From NCBI RefSeq assembly GCF_042643265.1, contig NZ_JBHRRZ010000006.1:48435-112434 (forward strand): a stretch of DNA of 64,000 nucleotides, written 5' to 3'. The DNA is from Virgibacillus_O sediminis. GTDB taxonomy: Bacteria > Bacillota > Bacilli > Bacillales > Amphibacillaceae. Both the position numbers and the translations under genes were made by a program. The first letter of the stretch is position 1. Each line of letters begins with the position of its first letter. The notes under the pieces were generated by a model, which saw nothing but the letters and a program-made list of their open reading frames with translations, did no database searches and was not told where the DNA came from. This document shows positions 1-8,001 of the stretch, one piece after another.

Positions 1-542
1 TCGAAGAACCGTTGGCTGTCCTGGATATTGGTTTTCGGGTCCGGCTTAAAGGCATGAATCATGTCAGGGAATTTCATCGCATCACGGATGAAGAAAATTT
101 TCAGGTTATTACCAACCAAGTCCCAGTTTCCATCTTCTGTATAGAATTTAACCGCAAAACCACGAGGATCTCTTAATGTCTCGGGGGAATGCCCGCCGTG
201 TATTACCGAGGAAAAGCGGACAAATACTGGTGTACGCTTTCCTTTTTCTTGAAAGAGCTTAGCCCTTGTGTATTTGGAAACGGGCTCTTCTCCTGCAGTT
301 CCATAAGCCTCAAAGTAGCCATGGGCGCCGGCCCCACGTGCATGGACCACCCGCTCAGGAACCCTTTCCCTGTCAAAATGACTGATTTTTTCAATGAAAT
401 CATAGTTCTCTAATGTACTTGGACCACGATTTCCCACTGTGCGTATGCTTTGGTTGTTGGTGACTGGATGGCCCTGCCTGTTGGTCAGGGTATCATCATT
501 TTCATAATTGGTGGGCTTGCCATTGGATTTGTCTTCAGCCAT
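1..542 (-). CDS. katX: Catalase, KatX-like (3' part outside window)
   Basis: Haem catalase that converts hydrogen peroxide to water and oxygen. Only the first 180 codons are present; the gene runs off the left edge without a stop. Visible family signatures are the distal haem histidine in RVVHARGAGAHGYFE (His67), VRFSSVIHGGHSPETLRDP, and DGNWDLVGNN carrying the conserved asparagine. The TLTNRQGHPVTNNQSIRTVG leader is closer to the B. subtilis spore catalase KatX, as I remember it, than to KatA or KatE, but this rests on recall. The ATG at 542-540 is preceded by GGAGA seven bases upstream. The large spore-type catalase would fit the CotF-like and YfhD-like genes elsewhere in the window. Confidence 0.9.
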   Translation of the reverse strand, partial: MAEDKSNGKPTNYENDDTLTNRQGHPVTNNQSIRTVGNRGPSTLENYDFIEKISHFDRERVPERVVHARGAGAHGYFEAYGTAGEEPVSKYTRAKLFQEKGKRTPVFVRFSSVIHGGHSPETLRDPRGFAVKFYTEDGNWDLVGNNLKIFFIRDAMKFPDMIHAFKPDPKTNIQDSQRFF

Positions 543-745
543 GCAGTATCTCCTCTTTCCATAAGTATTTTGGCACAAGGATGCCATAGGACGCCACCAC
601 CCCATCTAAGAGGCGCTATTCATATAATGACCTTTATGGAGGTTTATTAATCTAATTCTTCCGGGAAAGGGAGAGACTTTTTATAGGGAGAAGAATTGTC
701 CTTTATGACTAGGGATCAGAGGGAAGAAAGAAGGTTTGTAGGCTG

Positions 746-772
746 GCCGGCGCTTGTGATAAAGGCGCCGGC
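746..772. other. GC-rich hairpin between katX and DUF3891 gene
   Basis: GCCGGCGC (746-753) pairs perfectly with GCGCCGGC (765-772) around an 11-base loop, just past the stop of the DUF3891 gene. No U-run follows on either strand, so it is not a classical intrinsic terminator; it could stabilise the 3' end of the upstream mRNA. The rest of 543-783 holds no gene that I can support. Confidence 0.4.
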
Positions 773-783
773 AACCATGGCCA

Positions 784-1548
784 TTATTCTGCAGGGACAA
801 GCCGGACATGGACCTTTTCTGTTTCCGCTTCCTCATAACACGCAATTAGACCCTTATCTTGGATATCCTTCTTTTGAACCCTCTTTTGTTCAACTGTAAC
901 TTCGAGTGGCTCCTCGAATGGGAAGTTTTCAATGGCGACTGTTTGTTGGTCCAGCCATTTTATGTCTATCACATCTTTGGAGAATCCCTCCAGTTTAAAA
1001 GGAAGAGGAATGCCTTGCTTGAAGAATGGGTGTTCATCTTGCTTTTTAACCCCCGGGTCGTTAATGCAGACATACAGGGAAAAGTTATCACCAAGCTGGA
1101 CCAGCCCATAATGAAATTTAAACAAACGTTTGTTGTAATTGGAGAGGCTCTCGATGATCCGCTGTTGTCTTGCCTCTTCCTGTTGTACGAACCGTTCTGC
1201 TTCCTTGCCGGATTCAGCAGCAAGAAACCGCTTATAATGTTCACTGCAGAGAAGCGCAGCATAAGGATCTCTTTTTTCCACTTCATCAATCCCGAGGGTA
1301 TATAGGACAATTTTCGGATGGATGGGGAAGTCAGTAAATGTAAAAGGTTCATGTTTTGCATCATTCCAGAAAGGCTGTTTATCAAATTCCTTCCACCCTA
1401 AATCATGCTGCTGGATGGCATAGAGTACTGATTCCTTCCATTCTTTCCCACGGAACCCTTTCCATTTTTCCATGATTTCTCCGGAAAGTTCGGCATGGTG
1501 GTGCTGCTCGACTAAGACAAATTCGCTATCATGTTCCCTTACTATCAT
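784..1548 (-). CDS. DUF3891 family protein
   Basis: 254-residue soluble protein of unknown function. The start MIVREHDSEFVLVEQHHHAELSG, with its HHH cluster at residues 17-19, and the following QQHDLGWKEFD are the hallmarks I associate with DUF3891, common in Bacillaceae. There is no signal peptide or membrane segment. The repeated His/Asp pairs could bind a metal, as in HD-type phosphohydrolases, but that is inference. The start is supported by AAAGGATGAG upstream of the ATG. It appears monocistronic, lying between katX and queT on the same strand. Confidence 0.75.
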   Translation of the reverse strand: MIVREHDSEFVLVEQHHHAELSGEIMEKWKGFRGKEWKESVLYAIQQHDLGWKEFDKQPFWNDAKHEPFTFTDFPIHPKIVLYTLGIDEVEKRDPYAALLCSEHYKRFLAAESGKEAERFVQQEEARQQRIIESLSNYNKRLFKFHYGLVQLGDNFSLYVCINDPGVKKQDEHPFFKQGIPLPFKLEGFSKDVIDIKWLDQQTVAIENFPFEEPLEVTVEQKRVQKKDIQDKGLIACYEEAETEKVHVRLVPAE

Positions 1549-1620
1549 TTCATCTCATCCTTTCGATTTGATGCCTACTTTGTATTTTTCCCTATATTGA
1601 TGAATATGTAAACAGAAAGG

Positions 1621-1668
1621 AAAACAGCAGCCTTTCGTCTGCTGATACAGGAAAGGCTGCTGTTTTTA
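1621..1668 (-). terminator. Intrinsic terminator of queT
   Basis: A 14-base stem, AACAGCAGCCTTTC with GAAAGGCTGCTGTT, lies immediately after the queT stop codon, with T-rich flanks on both strands. It would end queT transcription. Confidence 0.8.
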
Positions 1669-2151
1669 TAATAACTTATGAAAGTGGAGGCGCTGGTTGA
1701 GTGCATACATAACCGGAATACCGACTGCTAAGACCACAAATTCTCCTGCGGCAGTTGTCAGCCAAGTGAATAGGAAAGGCAGCCCCAATGCCAGGTTCAA
1801 CTCAAAGGCAATAATAAACATGTTGAATGTAAAAATAAGTGTATTAAGAACCAACAACACCCAAATGTTTTTTATATACTTTGCGAGGAATATGATGATG
1901 CCAAGTGATATGGCGGAATGAGCAACACCAAACACTAGGTCATAGATTCCCAGCGGGGAAAAGAAGAGGTTGCTTAGAAAGACACCGAGAACAATACCGA
2001 AAAAGTACTTCTTGTTAAAGACAACAAGGTGGTTGAACATTTCGGGGATCCTGAATTGTACGTTGGTAAAGCCAAAGGGCTGTATCACCATCGATACAGT
2101 GATATATAATGCCGCAAGCAAAGCGTTTACGACGATTGTGTTAGATTTCAT
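1666..2151 (-). CDS. queT: QueT-type queuosine precursor ECF transporter S component
   Basis: 161-residue membrane protein with about five hydrophobic segments. The segment QPFGFTNVQFRIPEMFNHLV and the following YDLVFGVAHSAIS are typical of QueT, the substrate-binding subunit of energy-coupling factor transporters that take up a queuosine precursor such as preQ1. The shared EcfA/A'/T module is not in the window. The identification is supported independently by a preQ1-I riboswitch whose tail overlaps the ribosome binding site (2163-2199). Queuosine is a modified base in the wobble position of GUN-decoding tRNAs. Confidence 0.88.
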   Translation of the reverse strand: MKSNTIVVNALLAALYITVSMVIQPFGFTNVQFRIPEMFNHLVVFNKKYFFGIVLGVFLSNLFFSPLGIYDLVFGVAHSAISLGIIIFLAKYIKNIWVLLVLNTLIFTFNMFIIAFELNLALGLPFLFTWLTTAAGEFVVLAVGIPVMYALNQRLHFHKLL

Positions 2152-2162
2152 ATTTCTTCTCT

Positions 2163-2199
2163 CCTTAGTTTTTTATCGTGGGAGGTTCCCGAACCACGG
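2163..2199 (-). promoter_or_regulatory. preQ1-I riboswitch of queT
   Basis: Read on the minus strand, a P1 stem CGTGG/CCACG (2194-2198 with 2177-2181) encloses TTCGGGAACCTC and is followed by the diagnostic tail ATAAAAAACTAAGG. The tail runs directly into the Shine-Dalgarno AAGGAGAG of queT. This matches the minimal class I preQ1 aptamer, in which the A-rich tail folds back into the P1 loop. Because the tail contains the ribosome binding site, ligand should lower translation of the transporter. No terminator is visible, so the control is probably translational. Confidence 0.88.
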
Positions 2200-2269
2200 T
2201 CTGAACCTAACAAGTATAATATAAACAAGCGGCATTGGGAAGGATACCTGTAACAGACAGCGGAACAAT

Positions 2270-2315
2270 TTGACAAAACTTAGTGGAGACCCTACAATAG
2301 TTACATATAGTAACT
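2270..2315 (+). promoter_or_regulatory. catE promoter with start-site operator
   Basis: TTGACA (2270-2275), a 17-base spacer and TACAAT (2293-2298) form a near-consensus SigA promoter. Overlapping the expected start site is a perfect inverted repeat AGTTAC-ATATA-GTAACT (2299-2315). GTTAC/GTAAC half-sites resemble those of DUF24/HxlR (YodB, CatR) repressors of quinone and catechol genes; that assignment is from memory and is inference. Confidence 0.75.
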
Positions 2316-2359
2316 TAGTTAAATTAGGTAATCAATATAATGTAAAGGACGTTTTATAC

Positions 2360-3226
2360 ATGGAGGAGAAATTTTTTAGAAGTCCGGCAACCCATGTCGG
2401 GCAAGTGAACATTAATGTTACCGATCTGGATAGATCCCTTGCTTTCTATCAGGAAGTGGTTGGATTCAACGTGTTGGAAAAGTCGGGGAATACTGTCTCG
2501 CTGACAGCTGATGGCAGCCGGCCGCTGTTAACCATTGTCGAGCCTGAAGGCGCCCTGCCGAAAGAAGAGCGGAAAACCGGGTTGTTCCACTTTGCTATTT
2601 TACTTCCATCCCGGTCTGACCTCTCCAGCTTCTTGACCCATCTTATTAAGTCAGGGCAGACGCTGCAATTAGGCGCCTCTGACCATCATGTAAGTGAAGC
2701 TCTCTATTTTAACGATCCTGATGGAAATGGCATTGAAGTCTATCGGGACCGTCCTTCCGGCGAATGGGAATGGAGTGGCGGTAAAGTTAAGATGGTTACG
2801 GAACCTCTCAATGGAGATAGTCTGGTTGCTGAAAGCGATCGGGAATGGCATGGACTGCCCCAGAAGACTGTCATGGGGCATATTCATTTGCATGTAGCAA
2901 ATTTGACAGATGCAGAAGTATTTTATAAGCATGGTCTTGGGTTTGATATAGTGACGACCTATCCAGGTGCATTGTTTATATCCACCGCCGGATACCATCA
3001 TCATATCGGCCTGAATATCTGGAATGGGGAAGGGGCTGGGAAGCCCTCTACAAATAGTGCTGGGCTTCGCTGGTACTCCCTCGTTTTCCCTGATGGAAAA
3101 GCAAGGCAGGAAGCTGTTGACCGTCTCGAGCAGGCAGAATTTAACGTAGAAAAAGCAGGGGATGCTTATAGAGTAGAAGACCCGTCGGGCAATAAGATCC
3201 ATCTCATAGTGGAACATACAAAATAG
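2360..3226 (+). CDS. catE: Catechol-2,3-dioxygenase (CatE-like, VOC family)
   Basis: Extradiol ring-cleaving dioxygenase of 288 residues made of two vicinal-oxygen-chelate domains. Expected Fe(II) ligands are visible: the His in MGHIHLHV, the His in GYHHHIGLNIW, and the Glu near the C-terminus (IHLIVE). Colinear similarity to B. subtilis CatE includes FHFAILLPSR, HHVSEALYFNDPDGNGIEVY and YHHHIGLNIWNG. I chose ATG 2360 over an upstream in-frame TTG at 2270, because that TTG lies inside the -35 box; AAAGGA precedes 2360. It would detoxify catechols. It faces mhqR-mhqD across a shared terminator, consistent with a quinone/catechol stress locus. Confidence 0.87.
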   Translation: MEEKFFRSPATHVGQVNINVTDLDRSLAFYQEVVGFNVLEKSGNTVSLTADGSRPLLTIVEPEGALPKEERKTGLFHFAILLPSRSDLSSFLTHLIKSGQTLQLGASDHHVSEALYFNDPDGNGIEVYRDRPSGEWEWSGGKVKMVTEPLNGDSLVAESDREWHGLPQKTVMGHIHLHVANLTDAEVFYKHGLGFDIVTTYPGALFISTAGYHHHIGLNIWNGEGAGKPSTNSAGLRWYSLVFPDGKARQEAVDRLEQAEFNVEKAGDAYRVEDPSGNKIHLIVEHTK

Positions 3227-3261
3227 CTGGTGCTCCCTGGATGACCTGTTCATAATTTGAA

Positions 3262-3300
3262 AAAACCGTTCTGCCAAGCTGTATGGCAGAACGGTTTTTT
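3262..3300. terminator. Bidirectional terminator between catE and mhqD
   Basis: CCGTTCTGCCA (3266-3276) and TGGCAGAACGG (3284-3294) form an 11-bp perfect stem, flanked by A-run and T-run, so it can work for both convergent genes. On the minus strand it lies directly after the mhqD stop codon. Confidence 0.9.
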
Positions 3301-3902
3301 TAGATGGTTTGATACCATTTTTTTGCTGCTTGCACTTCTGCCATAGTCAACTGATGACCTCTGTTCTCCCAATGCAGTTCAACGGAAGCCCCTGCATTTC
3401 CAAGGAGGGATTGCAGGTCTTCGGATTCCTCTGAAGGACAGATGGGATCGTTGATTCCGGCAGCGATGAATACCTGTTTTCCGGATAAGTCCGGAAGATT
3501 GATTCCCCTGCGCGGCACTATGGGATGATGCAGGATGGCCGCGGCAAGGCTGTCTTGGTAATGGAACAACAGGCTTGCTGCTATATTTGCCCCGTTCGAG
3601 TACCCGACAGCAGTAATATTATCTCTCGAGAAATTATACTTTTTAGCTGCATCGTTCAGAAAATCATTCAGTTCCTTTGTACGAAAGATTAAGTCTTCTT
3701 CATCGAATACACCTTCGGCAAGACGTTTGAAAAAACGCGGCATGCCATTTTCTAATACATTTCCCCGAACACTCAATACATTTGCTTCGGGGTCCACCTC
3801 TTTGGCAAGAGGAAGCAAGTCCTCTTCCGTGCCGCCTGTTCCGTGTAACAAGAGCAAGGTAGGTTTATCGGGATTGCTTCCTTGTTGGAAAATATGTTTC
3901 AT
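3300..3902 (-). CDS. mhqD: Carboxylesterase/phospholipase-type hydrolase, MhqD-like
   Basis: Alpha/beta hydrolase of 200 residues. The oxyanion-hole region LLLLHGTGGTEEDLLPLA, the nucleophile elbow GYSNGA, an acid residue in AGINDPICP and the catalytic His in RGHQLT are all visible. It follows the mhqR-like gene by 49 bases on the same strand, as one operon. In B. subtilis, MhqD is induced by methylhydroquinone and diamide through relief of MhqR repression; its exact substrate is unknown to me. Together with catE across the terminator, this suggests defence against electrophilic quinones. Confidence 0.8.
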   Translation of the reverse strand: MKHIFQQGSNPDKPTLLLLHGTGGTEEDLLPLAKEVDPEANVLSVRGNVLENGMPRFFKRLAEGVFDEEDLIFRTKELNDFLNDAAKKYNFSRDNITAVGYSNGANIAASLLFHYQDSLAAAILHHPIVPRRGINLPDLSGKQVFIAAGINDPICPSEESEDLQSLLGNAGASVELHWENRGHQLTMAEVQAAKKWYQTI

Positions 3903-3951
3903 CTGAATTGCTCCTCTCTTTGAAAACTTTGTACTTTAAACGGCAGCAGAC

Positions 3952-4380
3952 TTACTGTCCGTTTTCTATTCCTACTTTCTTAAGGGCTTCTACAATAGTT
4001 TCCTTCTCTTCATTAGAAACGCCGGAGAAGATTTCTTCTATCACCTGTTGATGTTTGGGGAAAATTTCATCCATCAGCTGGTTGCCCTGATCGGTGATAT
4101 GAATATAGACAACCCGTCGATCCTCCGTACATGGCCGCCGTTTCAACAATCCTTTGGCTTCTAGTTTATCTATGACATAGGTGATAGATCCAGTATTGAT
4201 CAATACTGCTTCGGATATCTGCTTAACCGTCAATTCCCCTTTATGATACAAAGCTTCCAGAATAGCAAAGTCCGATGTTTTCATACCGTAGTTTTTTATA
4301 TCCTCTTTTACCCGTTCCATCACGGTCTTGGATGATTTCATCAATACAACAAAGGTTTTTAGTGACAAGTTTTCACTCAT
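3952..4380 (-). CDS. mhqR: MarR-family repressor, MhqR-like
   Basis: 142-residue winged-helix regulator. LTVKQISEAVLINTGSITYVIDKLEAKGL contains the recognition helix, and DRRVVYIHITDQG forms the wing, both typical of MarR proteins. Overall it aligns well with B. subtilis MhqR, which represses quinone-responsive genes. GGAGGTGTCACC supports the ATG at 4380. It is first in an operon with the mhqD-like hydrolase. A palindrome over its own -10 box (4431-4450) points to autoregulation. Confidence 0.82.
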   Translation of the reverse strand: MSENLSLKTFVVLMKSSKTVMERVKEDIKNYGMKTSDFAILEALYHKGELTVKQISEAVLINTGSITYVIDKLEAKGLLKRRPCTEDRRVVYIHITDQGNQLMDEIFPKHQQVIEEIFSGVSNEEKETIVEALKKVGIENGQ

Positions 4381-4430
4381 GGTGACACCTCCCTACATAA
4401 ACTAATTAAATTAAATATATTTGAATCATA

Positions 4431-4472
4431 TTATAATGAATTCATAATAATTTATTTACCAGTTGATGTCAA
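4431..4472 (-). promoter_or_regulatory. mhqR promoter and overlapping operator
   Basis: On the minus strand, TTGACA (4472-4467), a 17-base spacer and TATTAT (4449-4444) form a SigA promoter. The near-perfect palindrome TTATTATGAATTCATTATAA (4431-4450) covers the -10 box, with a perfect ATGAATTCAT core. The position is ideal for a MarR dimer that blocks polymerase. Confidence 0.8.
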
Positions 4473-4558
4473 ATGAACCTCAGCAGTTTTGATAGTGTTA
4501 TGGCCGGTGAAAGGGGGAATGGGTTTAAGTGGACCAAGATATAAAAGGAAGTGAGTAT

Positions 4559-5473
4559 ATGGGATTGACAACATCGAAGGTATCAGAAATAGCAAAAAAG
4601 CACGGGTTGATCATCAGGGAAGATTTTATCGAGTTTCATGAATCTGGATTGGATTTCCATGTGGCTTTTGCTCATGATGTGGAAGGCAGCCAGTGGGTTC
4701 TGCGGATTCCTCGCCGTCCAGACGTCCTACCTCAGGCTGCTAAAGAGAAAAAGATACTTGATTTGGTCGTTCCTCATCTGTCAGTAGCGGCTCCAGAATG
4801 GGAGATATTCTCTAATGAGCTGATTGCTTATAAATTGCTTTCTGGTTTTCCTGTAGGAACCATAGATCCGGAAGAGAAAGCATATATATGGGCAATTGAT
4901 GAAGAGAATGTACCGATTATTTATCATGAAACACTTGCCAGGTCAATGGTATCAATCCATCGCATCAGCCAGGAACAGGCGGCAGAAGCTGGGATGCAAG
5001 CCTATACAGCTGAAGAGGTGAGATCCAATACACAGAAACGAATGGAGAGGGTAAAAGAGAACTATGAAATAGATGAAAAGCTTTGGAGCCGCTGGCAGGA
5101 GTGGCTGCATAATGATGCATTTTGGCCGGAGAGGACAGCAGTGATACATGGAGACCTTCATCCGGGACATATACTCATCGATGATACAAGCAGGGTAACA
5201 GGTTTGATTGATTGGACGGAAGCCAGAGTCGATGATCCTGCCACCGATTTTGTTTCTCATTATATGGCCTTTGGAGAAGATGCGCTAGAGAGGCTGATAG
5301 AGGCTTATGAAAAAGCAGGGGGATATGTCTGGTCTTCCATGGGGGAACATATAAAAGAATTGCAGACAGTTTATCCCGTTACCGTTGCCGAATTTGCTGA
5401 ACGGTCAGGGTCAGAGGAATTTGAGAAATTAGCTCAGCAGCTATTGCAGGCGAAGGATCCCCTGAGAAAATAG
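4559..5473 (+). CDS. Macrolide 2'-phosphotransferase-like kinase (APH family)
   Basis: Aminoglycoside-phosphotransferase-fold protein, 304 residues from the chosen start. The catalytic loop VIHGDLHPGHIL and the metal-binding segment GLIDWTEARVDDP are intact; ESGLDFHVAFA and WVLRIPRRPDV near the N-terminus are characteristic of Mph enzymes, which phosphorylate the desosamine 2'-OH of macrolides. ATG 4559 has AAAGGAAGTGAG upstream; an in-frame GTG at 4529 would add 10 residues and is possible. Chromosomal members in Bacillaceae may be weak or serve other substrates, so resistance is not implied. The gene stands alone between divergent mhqR and convergent cvfC. Confidence 0.8.
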   Translation: MGLTTSKVSEIAKKHGLIIREDFIEFHESGLDFHVAFAHDVEGSQWVLRIPRRPDVLPQAAKEKKILDLVVPHLSVAAPEWEIFSNELIAYKLLSGFPVGTIDPEEKAYIWAIDEENVPIIYHETLARSMVSIHRISQEQAAEAGMQAYTAEEVRSNTQKRMERVKENYEIDEKLWSRWQEWLHNDAFWPERTAVIHGDLHPGHILIDDTSRVTGLIDWTEARVDDPATDFVSHYMAFGEDALERLIEAYEKAGGYVWSSMGEHIKELQTVYPVTVAEFAERSGSEEFEKLAQQLLQAKDPLRK

Positions 5474-5480
5474 TTTAAAA

Positions 5481-5524
5481 AAACAGCAGAATGCCGGAGC
5501 CAAAACCGGTAGTCTGCTGTTTCA
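5481..5524. terminator. Bidirectional terminator (mph-like / cvfC)
   Basis: AACAGCAGA (5482-5490) pairs with TCTGCTGTT (5513-5521), with an inner GCCGG/CCGG pairing. The minus strand carries a run of seven T, suited to cvfC; the plus strand has a shorter T-run for the kinase gene. Confidence 0.8.
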
Positions 5525-5587
5525 TTCCATCGATTTTTACACATACTTTGGTAAGCGCGATTCTATTGTTATTGCTAATAGTAAAGA

Positions 5588-6712
5588 CTATTTCCTCTTA
5601 GCTGCCTGTGTCATTTGATGCCAGATGGATCCTTGGGCAATTTCTCCGCCCTCTATGCGGGCAAGGGCCATCTTAACTTGCATGCGTACCTCAAACTCTG
5701 GGTCTTCCAGTCTTCTGCGTAAAGCAGGAACGGCTGTATCATCACCTGTTTCATAGAGAAACATGGCAGCCCGCCATCGGACAAGCCGGCTGGGATCTTC
5801 AAGTGCTTTGATCATTTCCGGTATTGCCTCGGTAAAGCCCAAATCGGATATACAGTCTCCGGCTGTTCTTCTGACGTTCACAGCTTTATCCTGAAGAGCT
5901 TTGAACAAAGGAGGTAGTACTTTATGATCTTCAATCATTCCAAGGAACGCTGTTGCCAGTCGTCGTATGGATGATTTCTCATCATCCAATGCTTTCGTTA
6001 AAAGGGGAAGGTGGTTGATGTTAGGCTCAATGATCCGGTCGAGCGCTGCGTAACGCTCTTTCCAATCCGGATGCTCCAGCATTTCCGTTGTAATGGTTCC
6101 GTTTCTGACTTCGGTCGAACTGTCCTTTTCCAGCAAATAAGACAGCCTTTTTTCATCGTAACTGGCGGCCAATTCTTCCACTACCTCATTGCCAATATCC
6201 TCCATCTTGCCATAACGTGGGCTTTGTTCTATCCATTTTCTCTCCGCCAGTATATTCTCTACCGCCATAGAAGCTTTCATAGCTGCATCAGTAAAACGTT
6301 CCGGTAATCCAAAGCGCTTTTCGGATTCTCCATCTTGGAGCTTTACCTGCATGGGAATGCCATGGATTTTTTGAATAAACACCTTTACTTCCCCGAATGC
6401 ATCATCTGTGGCTGATGCATTTGCCGTCTGCATTTCTTCCGGATTCTCTTCTGCTGATCCAAGCACTTCTCTTACTTTTGGAAGGATGGCCTCCCAATCA
6501 TATTTTGGGTGGCGTTCAAGGGCAATGAAGTCGATGACATGGTAAAGGCCTTTCACCCCGTCTATTTTAAATAAACCTTTAATATAATCAGGTGCCTTAT
6601 CCATATTATCTGTCAGTTTATAATTCCGGGTTTCCCCATCCGGAAGCCTTTCATCCAGGTTTATTTTCATGGAATGCGGGCTGGGGGTCGGTTCAATAGA
6701 AATAATTTTCAT
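5588..6712 (-). CDS. cvfC: Conserved virulence factor C-like HEAT-repeat protein
   Basis: 374 residues in two parts. Residues 1 to about 90 (MKIISIEPTPSPHSMKINLD onward) resemble the Nfu/NifU N-terminal scaffold domain. From about residue 210 to 360 there are roughly four HEAT-type helical repeats, for example SSIRRLATAFLGMIEDHKV and AVNVRRTAGDCISDLG. This is the CvfC/YppC-type architecture known from Staphylococcus and Bacillus; the molecular role is unclear and may involve Fe-S or protein binding. Its ATG overlaps the stop of yqxD by four bases (ATGA), so the two are translationally coupled. Confidence 0.8.
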   Translation of the reverse strand: MKIISIEPTPSPHSMKINLDERLPDGETRNYKLTDNMDKAPDYIKGLFKIDGVKGLYHVIDFIALERHPKYDWEAILPKVREVLGSAEENPEEMQTANASATDDAFGEVKVFIQKIHGIPMQVKLQDGESEKRFGLPERFTDAAMKASMAVENILAERKWIEQSPRYGKMEDIGNEVVEELAASYDEKRLSYLLEKDSSTEVRNGTITTEMLEHPDWKERYAALDRIIEPNINHLPLLTKALDDEKSSIRRLATAFLGMIEDHKVLPPLFKALQDKAVNVRRTAGDCISDLGFTEAIPEMIKALEDPSRLVRWRAAMFLYETGDDTAVPALRRRLEDPEFEVRMQVKMALARIEGGEIAQGSIWHQMTQAAKRK

Positions 6713-7167
6713 TTGTGACTCTCCTTATGAATGTGAATGGTCTCCATCAGCAGTTTCTCAAACTTTTGCCGATCCTCTGAACTGAATGCTTTCGGTCCCT
6801 TTGTCCGTTTTCCGCTTTTCCTTGCCATGGCACTTGCGTAACGGGTTTCCAAGAGAAGGTCAATATTATCACTCGTGTAGGCAAATCCTTTATGATGCAG
6901 GACGCTACAGCCCTTTGCCAATCCAAGGGAGGCAAGTCCGTAATCCTGTGTAACGATGATATCGCCTTTGCGGGCTAGCTTCATAATTTTATAATCTGCA
7001 GCTTCAGCCCCGGTATCTACATAGATGGTCTCTACTCCTTCGAGTTCATCACTCTTGGAATAATGGGCAAAACTTTGGACAAGGACAACCGGGATATTTG
7101 TCTGTCTCCCGGCATGGATGACAGTTTGCTTGACCGGTGATGCATCGGCATCTACATATATTTTCAT
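6709..7167 (-). CDS. yqxD: UPF0178 (DUF188) family protein, YqxD/YaiI-like
   Basis: 152-residue soluble protein beginning MKIYVDADASPVKQ, the signature of the YaiI/YqxD family, followed by DTGAEAADYKI and GDIIVTQDYGLASLGLAKG. The fold is PIN-like and the conserved aspartates suggest a nuclease, but no function is established to my knowledge. The start at 7167 has GGAGG upstream; a longer frame beginning at 7197 lacks a ribosome binding site. It is the first gene of a two-gene operon with cvfC. Confidence 0.88.
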   Translation of the reverse strand: MKIYVDADASPVKQTVIHAGRQTNIPVVLVQSFAHYSKSDELEGVETIYVDTGAEAADYKIMKLARKGDIIVTQDYGLASLGLAKGCSVLHHKGFAYTSDNIDLLLETRYASAMARKSGKRTKGPKAFSSEDRQKFEKLLMETIHIHKESHK

Positions 7168-7392
7168 GGTCTCGGCCTCCAATAGGGTTGTTACCATATA
7201 TATCAGTGAATTTCATTATGGGTTTTAACAGCTTATCGGCGCCAACCAGGTCCTAAAGCTGCAAGTTACCTTTGATAAACCTATTGTAGGCGATTTTCAT
7301 CTGTTAGCCAACCGTACAAGGCAAATGAAGAGTTATGATAAAATAGTAAGAAATTAGTACAGATAGCTTTGCGCGAAAGAAGGGGTGGCGGC

Positions 7393-7896
7393 ATGGATAG
7401 TATCATAGTAATCGACAAAATGGAGAAAAAAGACTGGGAGCAGGTGAGGGACATCTATCGGGATGGCATCAACACAGGGAATGCTACCTTTGATACAGAA
7501 ACGCCTGATTGGGAAGAATGGGACAGGAAGTATCTTCCTGTCTGCAGGCTGGCTGCCAGGGAAGGTCAGCGGGTAGTAGGCTGGGCTGCACTTTTGCCAG
7601 TCAATGCCAAGGCTGCATTTTCCGGGGTGGCTGAACTGAGCATCTACCTTCGTGCAGGAACAACCGGAAAGGGACTTGGTACAAGGCTGATGGATGAACT
7701 GGTGAAAGAGAGTGAGTTACAAGGCTTTTGGACTTTGCAAGCCGGTATTTTCCCTGAAAACAAGGGGAGTATCCGTCTGCATGAAAAATTTGGCTTTGAA
7801 CGGGTGGGTGTCAGAAGACGTCTCGGCAAGTTACATGGAGTATGGCGGGATGTCCTGTTGATGGAAAGGCGGAGTAATACAGTAGGGATAGAATAA
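7393..7896 (+). CDS. GNAT N-acetyltransferase, phosphinothricin-type
   Basis: 167-residue GNAT-fold enzyme transferring acetyl from acetyl-CoA. NTGNATFDTETPDWEEWD near the N-terminus and VGWAALLPVNAKAAFSGVAE are typical of the Pat/YwnH/MnaT group, and the acetyl-CoA loop is seen in GTTGKGLGTRLMD. FPENKGSIRLHEKFGFERVG completes motif B. Family members acetylate phosphinothricin or methionine sulfone/sulfoximine; the natural substrate here is unknown. ATG 7393 follows AGAAGGGGTGG. No operon partner is evident. Confidence 0.85.
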   Translation: MDSIIVIDKMEKKDWEQVRDIYRDGINTGNATFDTETPDWEEWDRKYLPVCRLAAREGQRVVGWAALLPVNAKAAFSGVAELSIYLRAGTTGKGLGTRLMDELVKESELQGFWTLQAGIFPENKGSIRLHEKFGFERVGVRRRLGKLHGVWRDVLLMERRSNTVGIE

Positions 7897-8001
7897 GAGA
7901 AAGAACTTCACATTGTTTATAGAATCAAATTGCTGGGGTTGCCATCGGTAAACTGCTAGTATCTTACCTATACGGAAAAGATTAGAGGAGTGAGTGGAAG
8001 A

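Noticed and set aside
2669..3277. 202-codon minus-strand frame opposite catE
   Set aside because: Runs into the catE terminator and mirrors a conserved dioxygenase; translated composition is implausible.
4559..5473. Acquired macrolide-resistance gene on a mobile element
   Set aside because: No insertion sequence, integron or composition change; chromosomal Mph-like kinases are common in Bacillaceae.
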